Assembly (NCBI GenBank): GCA_020161395.1
Contig: JAIUOE010000008.1
Coordinates: 62,001-126,000, forward strand
Reading direction: 5' to 3'
DNA: 64,000 bases
Source: Bacteroidota bacterium
GTDB lineage: Bacteria; Bacteroidota; Ignavibacteria; Ignavibacteriales; Ignavibacteriaceae
In this document: positions 1-8,021 of the stretch, piece by piece
Numbering within the stretch: the first letter of the stretch is position 1
How the letters are laid out: each line of letters opens with the position of its first letter
The notes under the pieces: model-generated
The model's input: the letters and a program-made list of their open reading frames with translations, nothing else
Told to the model about the DNA's origin: nothing
Databases searched by the model: none
Made by a program: the position numbers and the translations under genes

Positions 1-212
1 CTCATGTCGGAGATCATTTCGAAGGGAGTGGAGACCCAGCTCTCATTAATATACACCTCCGTTTGTTCCACCTTGAACTTTTGAGTGTGGACCAAAACAG
101 GCAGAAGAATCAGGCATAAGAGGGAGCGTAAGAAATGACTGTCCCCCGGTAACTTTCCCGGTTTTGTCTTAATGGCTGAACCGGATAATTTAAAGATTAA
201 TCTGAGATTCAT
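1..212 (-). CDS. Secreted protein, N-terminal fragment (runs off window)
   Basis: This minus-strand frame is open from an ATG at 212 to the window edge, about 70 codons with no stop. Residues around 30-43 form a hydrophobic stretch (LLCLILLPVLV) after basic residues, ending near HTQ, which looks like a signal peptide with an unusually long leader; a start further downstream is possible. It begins 22 bp after the stop of the gene ending at 235, on the same strand, so it is probably the last visible gene of the operon of secreted propeller proteins. The mature N-terminus (KVEQTEVYINESW) resembles the start of the 1112-residue protein upstream (QAERTEVIVPNAL). The function cannot be assigned from this fragment. 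Confidence 0.55.
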   Translation of the reverse strand, partial: MNLRLIFKLSGSAIKTKPGKLPGDSHFLRSLLCLILLPVLVHTQKFKVEQTEVYINESWVSTPFEMISDM

Positions 213-234
213 ACTTAGCCTTTTTGTGATTGCA

Positions 235-2343
235 TTATTTTAAAAGTACCATCTTCCCGGTAAGAACTTTCCCGCCGGCTGTGACACGGTAGAAATAAAC
301 ACCCGAGTCAAGCCCGGCTGCATCGAAATTGAATCTGTTCTCACCCTTGCTGCCTTTGATGTCGTTCGAAAAGATGAGTGATCCGAGTGACGAGAAAACC
401 TCCAGCCGGCAGTTGAAATCTTCTGGTAGTGTAAAATGTATTACAGTTGAGCCATTAAATGGGTTCGGGTAGTTGCCGAGTGTGAAAGCAGAAGGTATCT
501 CAAAGATTGATTTTTCGTCGTCTGTCGAAACAAGGGAACCGCCTGTATCGCCACGATACAAACCACCGGACCTGGTGGATATCAAAAATTGTCCGGAATT
601 AATAAATTTAACAACCGTAAAATGGAATTTATTCCCTGTTTCCTTTTTTTGCCAGGTGTTACCCGAATCAGCAGAAACAAATAGGCAACCCGAATCTCCT
701 GCCGCGATGATATTTGCACCGATCGAGGAAATGGTGTTGAAACGAAGAGTTGTGTCAACAAAAACGGTTTGCCATGAGGCGGCATTGTCGGTTGATTTCA
801 TTATATAGCCGGACCTTGTGACGAGGACACCTGAATTACTGCCGAACCGTGTATAGGAGGATATCAACGGTGTGACCTGAGGTTGCAGAATCCAGTTGGT
901 TCCTCCGTTCGTGGTTACATAAAATTGCATACTGTCGCGCAAAACCCAACCATTTTGTTGAGAAATAAAGTTAAGATGGGTCAGCCTGCCACCGGTCAGA
1001 TTGATTTGAGTGTTTACAGATCCACCGGTACGCTTGTATAATTTGCTGAATGCATTCTGTCTGGGCTTTTCCAGCGTGTCGGTTGATATGAAATAACCAT
1101 CATTCCGGGAGAATGACTGCTCTGAAATAATAATTCCAGAGTTCAACGACAACATTGAAGACCAGGTATTGCCGTTGTCAGAGGAATAATCGATAGCTTT
1201 CTCCCGCACTCTGTAACCTGTATTATTGCCCGGAAAATAGCAGGAACCAACCCACTTATCGTCATAGACATAGAACCATGAATTACCGGAATTAGTGGTT
1301 CTTGCGATTCTTCCTCTTTTCTCTCCGGGAGCATTTCCGCTGACAGTCCAGTCTGTTTCACTGTTAATCATAATTGTATGGGGTGGGCGGTCGGCAAAAG
1401 AGACTATTGTACTTTTCCAATTTGAGTACCCCGGATCGCCATAGATCAGGTCAGGTCCCTTTGAAATAAGATACATCCTGGAACCCTTGAGCCACATGCC
1501 TGTATAATTTCTGTTACCACTGATGTTATACTCATCGAGTATGTAAGCAGAACCAGCATACTGGATCAAAAAGTCACGATTTCGTTCGAGACAGCCAAAT
1601 ATTCTACCCGGTTCCACTTCCATTGCTCCGGCGAAGGAATTGTCAAGAATTAATTTTCTGGAGGTATAAGTAAGTCCACCATTATTTGAGAAGATAATCG
1701 TAAAGTCTTTTGAAATAAAGAGACGATTCTGTCCAAGGACAAATGCAGCTTTAATCGGGGAACCGGAATAGGGGAGAAAATAGTTGGTCCAGGTAAGACC
1801 CCCGTCTGTAGTTGAAAGCACTCCGCCGTGCTCCTTGAGTGCAAAGCCTCTGTTATAGTCGGAAAAGACAACTTTCTCGAGATTGTCGATACCCAACCGG
1901 AGCACATTCCAGGAGGAGCCCATATCCTCACTTTTGGCGAAAAAGCCGTTTTCACCAGTGATAACAAGAGTTGAAGGGGAAAGAGACTGTATAAATGAGA
2001 GTTTTTGCCCCGGATAATCTGTGAGCGAGAGGTCGATCCAGGTCAGACCCCTGTCTATCGAGTATGCCACCATACCCTGATAGCCACATACAAAAACGGT
2101 GCCATTTCTTGAAATACCAAGGTTGGTGATTCCTCTGTTACCCGGAACAGGAATGTTTTGTAGAGTCTTCCCGCTGTCGGTTGATTTGTACAGTTCCCCG
2201 TTGCTTCCAACTACAAAACCTGTGGAAGCATCGAAAAAATCGACAACAATAAATGATTCAACTTCATTAAATTTAAAAACATTCTGAAGCTGCGAGCGGT
2301 TGGTCGTGAAAAGTAAAATCAGAAAAATAAAAAAATATTTCAT
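235..2343 (-). CDS. Secreted Asp-box/YCF48-type propeller protein with T9SS sorting domain
   Basis: A 702-residue protein with a short N-terminal hydrophobic leader (MKYFFIFLILLF). The body carries repeated Asp-box-like motifs of the form S-x-D-x-G-x-T/S-W (for example STDSGKTL, STTDGGLTW, TTNGGTNW, SADSGNTW), the signature of YCF48/BNR/sortilin-like beta-propellers. The last ~84 residues are a type A T9SS sorting domain: NYPNPFNGST, then SGVYFYRV and a terminal KMVLLK. The protein should be exported by Sec, cross the outer membrane by T9SS and be released or anchored at the surface. Ligand or activity is unknown; many such proteins are annotated only from the repeats. It lies 9 bp downstream of the next propeller gene. 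Its sorting domain is nearly identical to that of the gene at 5778-7904. Confidence 0.88.
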   Translation of the reverse strand: MKYFFIFLILLFTTNRSQLQNVFKFNEVESFIVVDFFDASTGFVVGSNGELYKSTDSGKTLQNIPVPGNRGITNLGISRNGTVFVCGYQGMVAYSIDRGLTWIDLSLTDYPGQKLSFIQSLSPSTLVITGENGFFAKSEDMGSSWNVLRLGIDNLEKVVFSDYNRGFALKEHGGVLSTTDGGLTWTNYFLPYSGSPIKAAFVLGQNRLFISKDFTIIFSNNGGLTYTSRKLILDNSFAGAMEVEPGRIFGCLERNRDFLIQYAGSAYILDEYNISGNRNYTGMWLKGSRMYLISKGPDLIYGDPGYSNWKSTIVSFADRPPHTIMINSETDWTVSGNAPGEKRGRIARTTNSGNSWFYVYDDKWVGSCYFPGNNTGYRVREKAIDYSSDNGNTWSSMLSLNSGIIISEQSFSRNDGYFISTDTLEKPRQNAFSKLYKRTGGSVNTQINLTGGRLTHLNFISQQNGWVLRDSMQFYVTTNGGTNWILQPQVTPLISSYTRFGSNSGVLVTRSGYIMKSTDNAASWQTVFVDTTLRFNTISSIGANIIAAGDSGCLFVSADSGNTWQKKETGNKFHFTVVKFINSGQFLISTRSGGLYRGDTGGSLVSTDDEKSIFEIPSAFTLGNYPNPFNGSTVIHFTLPEDFNCRLEVFSSLGSLIFSNDIKGSKGENRFNFDAAGLDSGVYFYRVTAGGKVLTGKMVLLK
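238..489 (-). repeat. Duplicated T9SS sorting-domain DNA, copy 1
   Basis: The 252 bp encoding the last 84 residues of this gene match 5781-6032 at the DNA level over long uninterrupted blocks. The two domains differ at five residues by my count (79/84 identical), while the preceding propeller regions are not comparably alike. This points to recent copying of the sorting domain or gene conversion. Confidence 0.8.
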
Positions 2344-2352
2344 TGCGTCCCC

Positions 2353-5300
2353 CTATTTCAGAATTAACATTTTACTGGTTAGAACGACCCCATTTCCCCG
2401 CAATCGATAAAGATAGATACCACTTGCGAGTTCACCGGAGTTAAAATGCTCGCGGTAAGTCCCTTTTTCGAACCATCCCTCGTGAAGTGTTGCTACCTTT
2501 TCACCCATTGTATTAAAAACCTCAAGCACATAAGAACCCGGAGAGGCGATGGTAAACCCGATCACAGTGGAAGCGTTGAAAGGATTCGGGTAATTCTGTG
2601 ACAAAGTGAAATGAGTAACTGTGGAACCAACTTCAATTCCGGTGGGATTACCCGAGTTCAGCGGGACAAGGAACAATTTATTGTACCTGGCGGAGATGAG
2701 TATGGTTTGTCCGGAAATTTCCACCCCCATAGGTCTGGAGCCTTCTGGCAGTTTACTGTATCTCCATGGATCAGTTGGGGATAAAGATGTGTATATACCA
2801 CCGAGTGAATCGACGACGACACTTACGCCATTTCTTGTTACCATATCCCGGATAGGAGTACGAATCTCAAAATATTCGTGTTTCCAGGTATAGCCCATGT
2901 CGGTGGATGTTCTTCTTTCTCCGTTTTTGTTGAGAATCACGATGGTGCCGTCACGGGCAAAGCTCACCTTTTTGAAAACTTCCTGTTGTGACATTCCAAT
3001 GTATCGGAATGTCTGTCCTCCGTCATCTGACAGGGTTACATTACCGTATTCACCGACTGCTGCAATTTTATCGCTTCCCATCGTTGAAGCACTCAAGAGG
3101 TTTCCATAACTTGGAGCGAACCATATTCTCGTCCATGATGCCGGGCCAGAACCTGCCTGGAAGATGCTGCCATAATAACCGGTACCGAACAACTTGTTTG
3201 GTTGAAGTGGAGCCAGTGAAGTGATCATGGTACTGCCAAACGGGGCTTCTTTTCGTATCCAGGAATAACCTCTGTTTGTCGAGTAGGCAATAAAGTTGCC
3301 GTTTGTCAGGTAGAACACATTCCCATTACCCGGGTCATGATAAAATCGGAGAATGGGGAATGTTGTGCCCGAGGTAACCGTTGTCCAGTTTATAGGGAGC
3401 TGGTCGGTTCGTGCGATTTCACCCCTGCTGTTACCCACCATCAATCTTCCATCGGGAAGGATAATGGATGCGGTAAGATCGGCAACCAGGGGAGTCTGGT
3501 AGGCAACTGCCTCGAGAGCAATGGTTGAAGATTTGAAACTGTACCATGGGTTGAAACTGCCCCAGCCATATTTATTTGCCGCTCTTACTCTCCAGAAATA
3601 GAGAGATGAATCGGCGGTAAGAGTCACTCTGCATGATGTGGAATCGAACCCGGTGATGTTTTCAACGATATTTGAAGTGTCACCGAGAGCAAGTTGAAAA
3701 TGATACTCCGTTACAGGGGCGACCGTCCATGGTTCCTCCCATCTGAACAAAAGGTTATGGAATTCATAGGGAGAGCCGTCAACCGGGTAGTTTCTTAGTA
3801 TCGTTGTAGGCGGAGGTGAATCAGTTGAGCGTGAAAATTTCCAGTATTTCCCGTTTTCACTCAGCAGAAAGATGTTATTTTCTCCCGCAGCTACAATCTG
3901 TTTTTTCTCAATATTGGGTCCGAGATAAATATCCTTCCAATTTATTTTGCTTCCCCGGTTGAATATAAGATGATTCTGATTACCCGTCAGAGCGATGAAT
4001 CCGCCCTGAGATTGATCCACCAGTGTCGGCGCACTCGTTATACCTATATATCGCCACGCCGACTCTTCATACCATGCCGTAACTCCGTCCGAGGAATTAT
4101 GCAGGAGCCCCAGAGTACCGGGGTCGAGGGTAAAGATTCTTCCGGGAAATGATTGTTTCTGCCAGGTGGCACCTCTGTCGGTTGTTATAAGCGCGTCGCT
4201 TGTAGTATTACTTGTCGGGTAAGTGGCAGAGCCATTATAACTGTCATAGAAATTGAGGTTCTGAAAGGTTCCTCCCGAGAGTCCGGTGTAAACAGGAGTA
4301 ATCTGCTGCCATGAAGGAGTCGTCATATAGAGGGAATCTTCGGTGCAGAAAAAGATTGTATCTCTTCCCGCAAATGCAGCCCGTTTTATTGAACCTCTGA
4401 AGGCAGAGCTTATTGTTTGCCATGAGTTACCCTCGTCATTGGATTCCAAAATATCGCCTCCTTCACAAATCGCAATAATTTCCGAATCGCTTTTTCGTGC
4501 AAAACTTGTAATGGTAGCCATCAGTACGGGGACAGATGTTTCAATCCAGGAATCGCCTCCGTCGGTGGTTTTCAATATGGCATTTTTGGAAGTGGCGGCA
4601 AATCCCTTCGAATCGTTGATAAAATAGAGGCATGAGGCGAAAACATTCCCCGGCAGTTTGTATTGTTCAACTTTCAGATCGTGAAGCCCCTCTCTGTGGA
4701 TAACCATTACAGCGGGATGGAACGGTGAGTAATTCGAACCCAAAACGAATTTATCCCATGTTGTTACCGTAAATTGATTCATAAATCTGTGTCGAAAATT
4801 GAGGGGAAGATAGGTGGCAGTTGAATCGGTAACTGAATAGCGGGCAATTCCGGCGGTGTAGTAGTTTATGTCGTTATCCAGACACCAGATTTCTGAATCA
4901 CTTACAAAAGAATATCCGTAGGCTTGAGCATTTCCGGGAGAAGTGAGCCTTTTGAGTATTTCACCACCCGGAGAAACATGGTATACGACACCATTGTAAG
5001 TGCCGATGATGAAACCTGCCTCCCCTTTTGCGATAAAGGTATAATCAAAGATGGTTGACGGAAGTTCTGTCCTGTTCCATGAGATTCCGTTATTGGTTGA
5101 GAATAAAATGGCTGCAGGAAGCGGGTACTGGGGATCTTCGGTTACGAAAAGATACCCGTTATTGTAAAACAAGGTTGGCTTTACATCCCTGTACTGCCAG
5201 GGAACCTGAAGCCATGAGATACCGAGGTCTGAGGATATCAGCAGTTCATTATTCGAAGTGAAATTTACAGCATACCGGTGATTGAAAAAGAGGCCGTTGT

Positions 5301-5691
5301 TGAACTTTTCACCCGCCCATAGTGTGGCTGCCAGAGACCATGATTCGCCACCGTTGTAACTGTGATAGACAAACTGGCTGTCGCGAATGGCAACTATTGA
5401 ATCCCTTCCTATAGAGTACATCTTCATTATTTGATCGAGTTGCACTGAAGTTTTTCCATCTTTCCAGGTTCCTCCGCCATCTGTGGTGAGTCCGTAGAAC
5501 GGTGTTTGGGCAATGAAGGATATGCCATTCAATGAATCGCTGAAGTGTATTTCACCCGCACCTTTTCCATTATAGAAGCTCAAGGCGTTTGGGACAATTA
5601 CTTCTGTCCTCTCTGCCTGTACGGGTTGAGCACTCATTTCGATGCTCAGAAAAGTTGCGAGGGCAGCAATTATAAAGAGTATGTATTTCAT
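2353..5691 (-). CDS. Large secreted Asp-box propeller protein with FN3-like domain and T9SS sorting domain
   Basis: A 1112-residue protein with a signal peptide (hydrophobic residues 4-18, likely cleavage near MSAQ). Two blocks of Asp-box repeats (TTDGGGTW, SYNGGESW, TTDGGDSW, STDMGYTW) flank a fibronectin type III-like segment at about residues 626-722, recognised from LLFRWEEP, YHFQLAL and YFWRVRAANKYGWGSF. The C-terminus is a T9SS sorting domain (NYPNPFNAST, SGIYLYRL, KMLILK). Two propellers separated by an FN3 module is a plausible architecture. The gene sits between two other propeller genes (9 bp upstream of the next one, 86 bp after the previous), so they are likely co-transcribed. The sorting domain is ordinary and clearly different from the duplicated pair. 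Substrate is unknown. Confidence 0.88.
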   Translation of the reverse strand: MKYILFIIAALATFLSIEMSAQPVQAERTEVIVPNALSFYNGKGAGEIHFSDSLNGISFIAQTPFYGLTTDGGGTWKDGKTSVQLDQIMKMYSIGRDSIVAIRDSQFVYHSYNGGESWSLAATLWAGEKFNNGLFFNHRYAVNFTSNNELLISSDLGISWLQVPWQYRDVKPTLFYNNGYLFVTEDPQYPLPAAILFSTNNGISWNRTELPSTIFDYTFIAKGEAGFIIGTYNGVVYHVSPGGEILKRLTSPGNAQAYGYSFVSDSEIWCLDNDINYYTAGIARYSVTDSTATYLPLNFRHRFMNQFTVTTWDKFVLGSNYSPFHPAVMVIHREGLHDLKVEQYKLPGNVFASCLYFINDSKGFAATSKNAILKTTDGGDSWIETSVPVLMATITSFARKSDSEIIAICEGGDILESNDEGNSWQTISSAFRGSIKRAAFAGRDTIFFCTEDSLYMTTPSWQQITPVYTGLSGGTFQNLNFYDSYNGSATYPTSNTTSDALITTDRGATWQKQSFPGRIFTLDPGTLGLLHNSSDGVTAWYEESAWRYIGITSAPTLVDQSQGGFIALTGNQNHLIFNRGSKINWKDIYLGPNIEKKQIVAAGENNIFLLSENGKYWKFSRSTDSPPPTTILRNYPVDGSPYEFHNLLFRWEEPWTVAPVTEYHFQLALGDTSNIVENITGFDSTSCRVTLTADSSLYFWRVRAANKYGWGSFNPWYSFKSSTIALEAVAYQTPLVADLTASIILPDGRLMVGNSRGEIARTDQLPINWTTVTSGTTFPILRFYHDPGNGNVFYLTNGNFIAYSTNRGYSWIRKEAPFGSTMITSLAPLQPNKLFGTGYYGSIFQAGSGPASWTRIWFAPSYGNLLSASTMGSDKIAAVGEYGNVTLSDDGGQTFRYIGMSQQEVFKKVSFARDGTIVILNKNGERRTSTDMGYTWKHEYFEIRTPIRDMVTRNGVSVVVDSLGGIYTSLSPTDPWRYSKLPEGSRPMGVEISGQTILISARYNKLFLVPLNSGNPTGIEVGSTVTHFTLSQNYPNPFNASTVIGFTIASPGSYVLEVFNTMGEKVATLHEGWFEKGTYREHFNSGELASGIYLYRLRGNGVVLTSKMLILK

Positions 5692-5777
5692 ATAGACCTG
5701 CTAATATTCAAGTGTTTCAGATTTCCAAATTTAACACTTTCTACTGGAATTATAAAATTCAGTATGATGACTTCGCT

Positions 5778-7904
5778 CTACTTCAAAAGAATCATCTTAC
5801 CGGTGAGGAATTTGCCTTCCGCCTTGACACGGTAGAAATAAACACCCGAGTCAAGCCCGGATGCATCAAAATTGAATCTGTTCTCTCCCTTGCTGCCTTT
5901 GATGTCGTTCGAAAAGATGAGAGAACCAAGGGACGAGAAAACCTCCAGCCGGCAGTTGAAATCTTCGGGTAGTGTAAAATGTATGACAGTTGAACCGTTG
6001 AAGGGATTCGGGTAGTTTCCGAGAGTGAAAGCAACGGGCACTTCGAAATTTTCATCTTCAATACCGGTGAAAATACCGGGGGGATCACCTTTGTAAAATT
6101 TTCCGGAGACTGTTCCGACCACATAGGAGAGATCGGGGAGAAGTGCAACCGAAGTCAGATGGTCAGTCATGCCGCTGTTCAATTGCTGCCAGGTCTCTCC
6201 CGAATCTGTCGTTGCGATAATCTTCCCGTCGTTCCCGACGACGATCGATTTCCCGTCAATGCTTTTTGATCCGCCATTTAGAATGGACCAGGGAGAACTG
6301 TAGGTTGTTGTCCAGCTTATACCGGCATCAGTAGTGAAAGAGATTGAGCCCGAGCTGAAGGCTATGTATCCCCGTTCAAAGGCAAGGCCCCCAACGACAT
6401 TACCTCCATAGAGGTTATGATAGGCGTGAATATTGTACCCATGATCTTTACTCACCATAACCAGTGAACGGGTTCTGTCCCTGATCCATACAAGACCCCC
6501 GCTTCCCACAAGAATCTCATTGTACCAGTATTCGCTGGTTTGCCTGATCAGTGTCCAGGAAGTGCCTCCGTTAGTGGACCGGTAAAGCCGGGATTTTATG
6601 TCGTAAGGTCCGGGGAATTCAACATAATTGATCAGATATACATTATTGGAGTCCAGAAAAATAACATCACTGAGATAGGTTCCTGCGGAATATTGCCTTT
6701 GCCAGGTTTTTCCGCTGTCCCCGCTGAACCAGAGAGCAAAGTCGATCATTGTTAACCTCTGCGGCGAGATGGGATGAACATTCAACAACGGACGGACATC
6801 AGCAGATTGCTTCCATCTTTGTCCACCATCAGTGGTAGTGAATACGAACCCCCTGGTCCAGAATGATACATCCGGTATTTTACCACAGGCGATGCCGACA
6901 TTGGCATCAGCAAACCGCATATTCCACAGCTCGATCCCTTTTGTTGTCAACAGCAGTTGTTCCCATCCAGCGCTTTTATTGTATGCTCTCGCAATTGAGG
7001 GACCAACCCCGGTGACATAGAACCAGTCGTCCATGGTCTTAAAAGCGGCAAGATATTTTCGGGGTGGAGGTGTTTGGCCGCCGTATTTTTTACAGAAAAT
7101 GGTATCGGGCTGTATGACGCAGAGAACAATCGAACCGCCATCATCAGCGAAGAGAACCGAATCCCTGCTCTTGTGCCAGGCGGCGATAACGGTATCTCCG
7201 GACATATAATATGCCTGCACTTCATTTTTCCAATCGAGACCGCCATTCGTGGAGGCAAGCACCATACCGTTCCTCCCAAAAACAGTGACCATGGTATCGG
7301 AATGGAGAGCGAGCACAGCCATATCGAATCCGGATGTGGCGACTTGTAATGCAGACCAGGAATTACCGCCGTCGGTTGTTCCGAGCAGTTTGGCATTATC
7401 TCCTGCCACCCACCCTTTCATCTGGTTTGAGAAACTTATGTCGTTCAGATTATTGATGCCGTGGGTCGTAACATTCCAAGTCACGCCATTGTCCGTTGAC
7501 CTGATCACTGTTCCTCCCGTACCGCACGCGAGAATGGTAGTTGAATTGAGTGTCGTAATCGAGAGGAGGTTGGCGGAAGTGCCGGTGGCAAGTTGGAACC
7601 ACGAAAGGCCGTTGTCTGTTGAGCGGATAACTTTACCGTTTTCGCCGCAGCCAAATATCAGCGAATTGCCGGCAACGGTCAGTTTGTTTATCCCCGTAAG
7701 GAGAGGGTTGCTTATTTCATCCCATGTCACACCGGAGTCAGTGCTGGTAAGGAGTATGTTCTGACCTGTAGCAGCCAGAATTCTGTTGTTTGAGACGACG
7801 ATTGCCCGAATGGCATCGATATCCTGAAACCTCTGCAGAGGTGTGAGTTGTGCGTCAAGGCAGAGGGTTAAAAATACCAGCCAGGTAAAAACATATTTTT
7901 TCAT
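5778..7904 (-). CDS. Secreted Asp-box/YCF48-type propeller protein with T9SS sorting domain
   Basis: A 708-residue protein and the first gene of the four-gene propeller operon. It has an N-terminal signal peptide (KKYVFTWLVFLTLCLDAQ) and evenly spaced repeats with the YCF48/Asp-box pattern: STDSGVTW, STDNGLSW, STDNGVTW, TTDGGNSW, STNGGLDW, TTDSGETW. The spacing of about 40-45 residues in the N-terminal part fits propeller blades. The C-terminal 84 residues form a T9SS sorting domain (NYPNPFNGST to KMILLK). No catalytic residues of sialidases (Arg triad, Tyr/Glu) could be identified, so an adhesion or structural role is more likely than hydrolysis; this is inference. Confidence 0.88.
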   Translation of the reverse strand: MKKYVFTWLVFLTLCLDAQLTPLQRFQDIDAIRAIVVSNNRILAATGQNILLTSTDSGVTWDEISNPLLTGINKLTVAGNSLIFGCGENGKVIRSTDNGLSWFQLATGTSANLLSITTLNSTTILACGTGGTVIRSTDNGVTWNVTTHGINNLNDISFSNQMKGWVAGDNAKLLGTTDGGNSWSALQVATSGFDMAVLALHSDTMVTVFGRNGMVLASTNGGLDWKNEVQAYYMSGDTVIAAWHKSRDSVLFADDGGSIVLCVIQPDTIFCKKYGGQTPPPRKYLAAFKTMDDWFYVTGVGPSIARAYNKSAGWEQLLLTTKGIELWNMRFADANVGIACGKIPDVSFWTRGFVFTTTDGGQRWKQSADVRPLLNVHPISPQRLTMIDFALWFSGDSGKTWQRQYSAGTYLSDVIFLDSNNVYLINYVEFPGPYDIKSRLYRSTNGGTSWTLIRQTSEYWYNEILVGSGGLVWIRDRTRSLVMVSKDHGYNIHAYHNLYGGNVVGGLAFERGYIAFSSGSISFTTDAGISWTTTYSSPWSILNGGSKSIDGKSIVVGNDGKIIATTDSGETWQQLNSGMTDHLTSVALLPDLSYVVGTVSGKFYKGDPPGIFTGIEDENFEVPVAFTLGNYPNPFNGSTVIHFTLPEDFNCRLEVFSSLGSLIFSNDIKGSKGENRFNFDASGLDSGVYFYRVKAEGKFLTGKMILLK
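5781..6032 (-). repeat. Duplicated T9SS sorting-domain DNA, copy 2
   Basis: Second copy of the 252-bp sorting-domain segment at 238-489, in the same orientation and about 5.5 kb away. Conserved DNA blocks include the stretch encoding RLEVFSSLGSLIFSND. Two direct copies this similar could recombine and delete the intervening gene. Confidence 0.8.
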
Positions 7905-7962
7905 TTTGCTTCCCGCAACAAAAAAAGTGGTTTGTTGATGGAACTTACAAATTTTATTGCAG

Positions 7963-7997
7963 AAAACAAAAAAGGCTACCCTTTTGAGGCAGCCTTT
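7963..7997 (-). terminator. Rho-independent terminator after ccmF
   Basis: On the minus strand, AAAGGCTGCC pairs with GGTAGCCTTT (10 bp, one G-T) around a TCAAAAG loop (stem 7971-7980 with 7988-7997), followed by a T-rich run. It lies 25 bp past the ccmF stop. The stem resembles three other terminators in this window. Confidence 0.8.
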
Positions 7998-8021
7998 AAT
8001 AATTATTTCAAGAAAAAAAGA

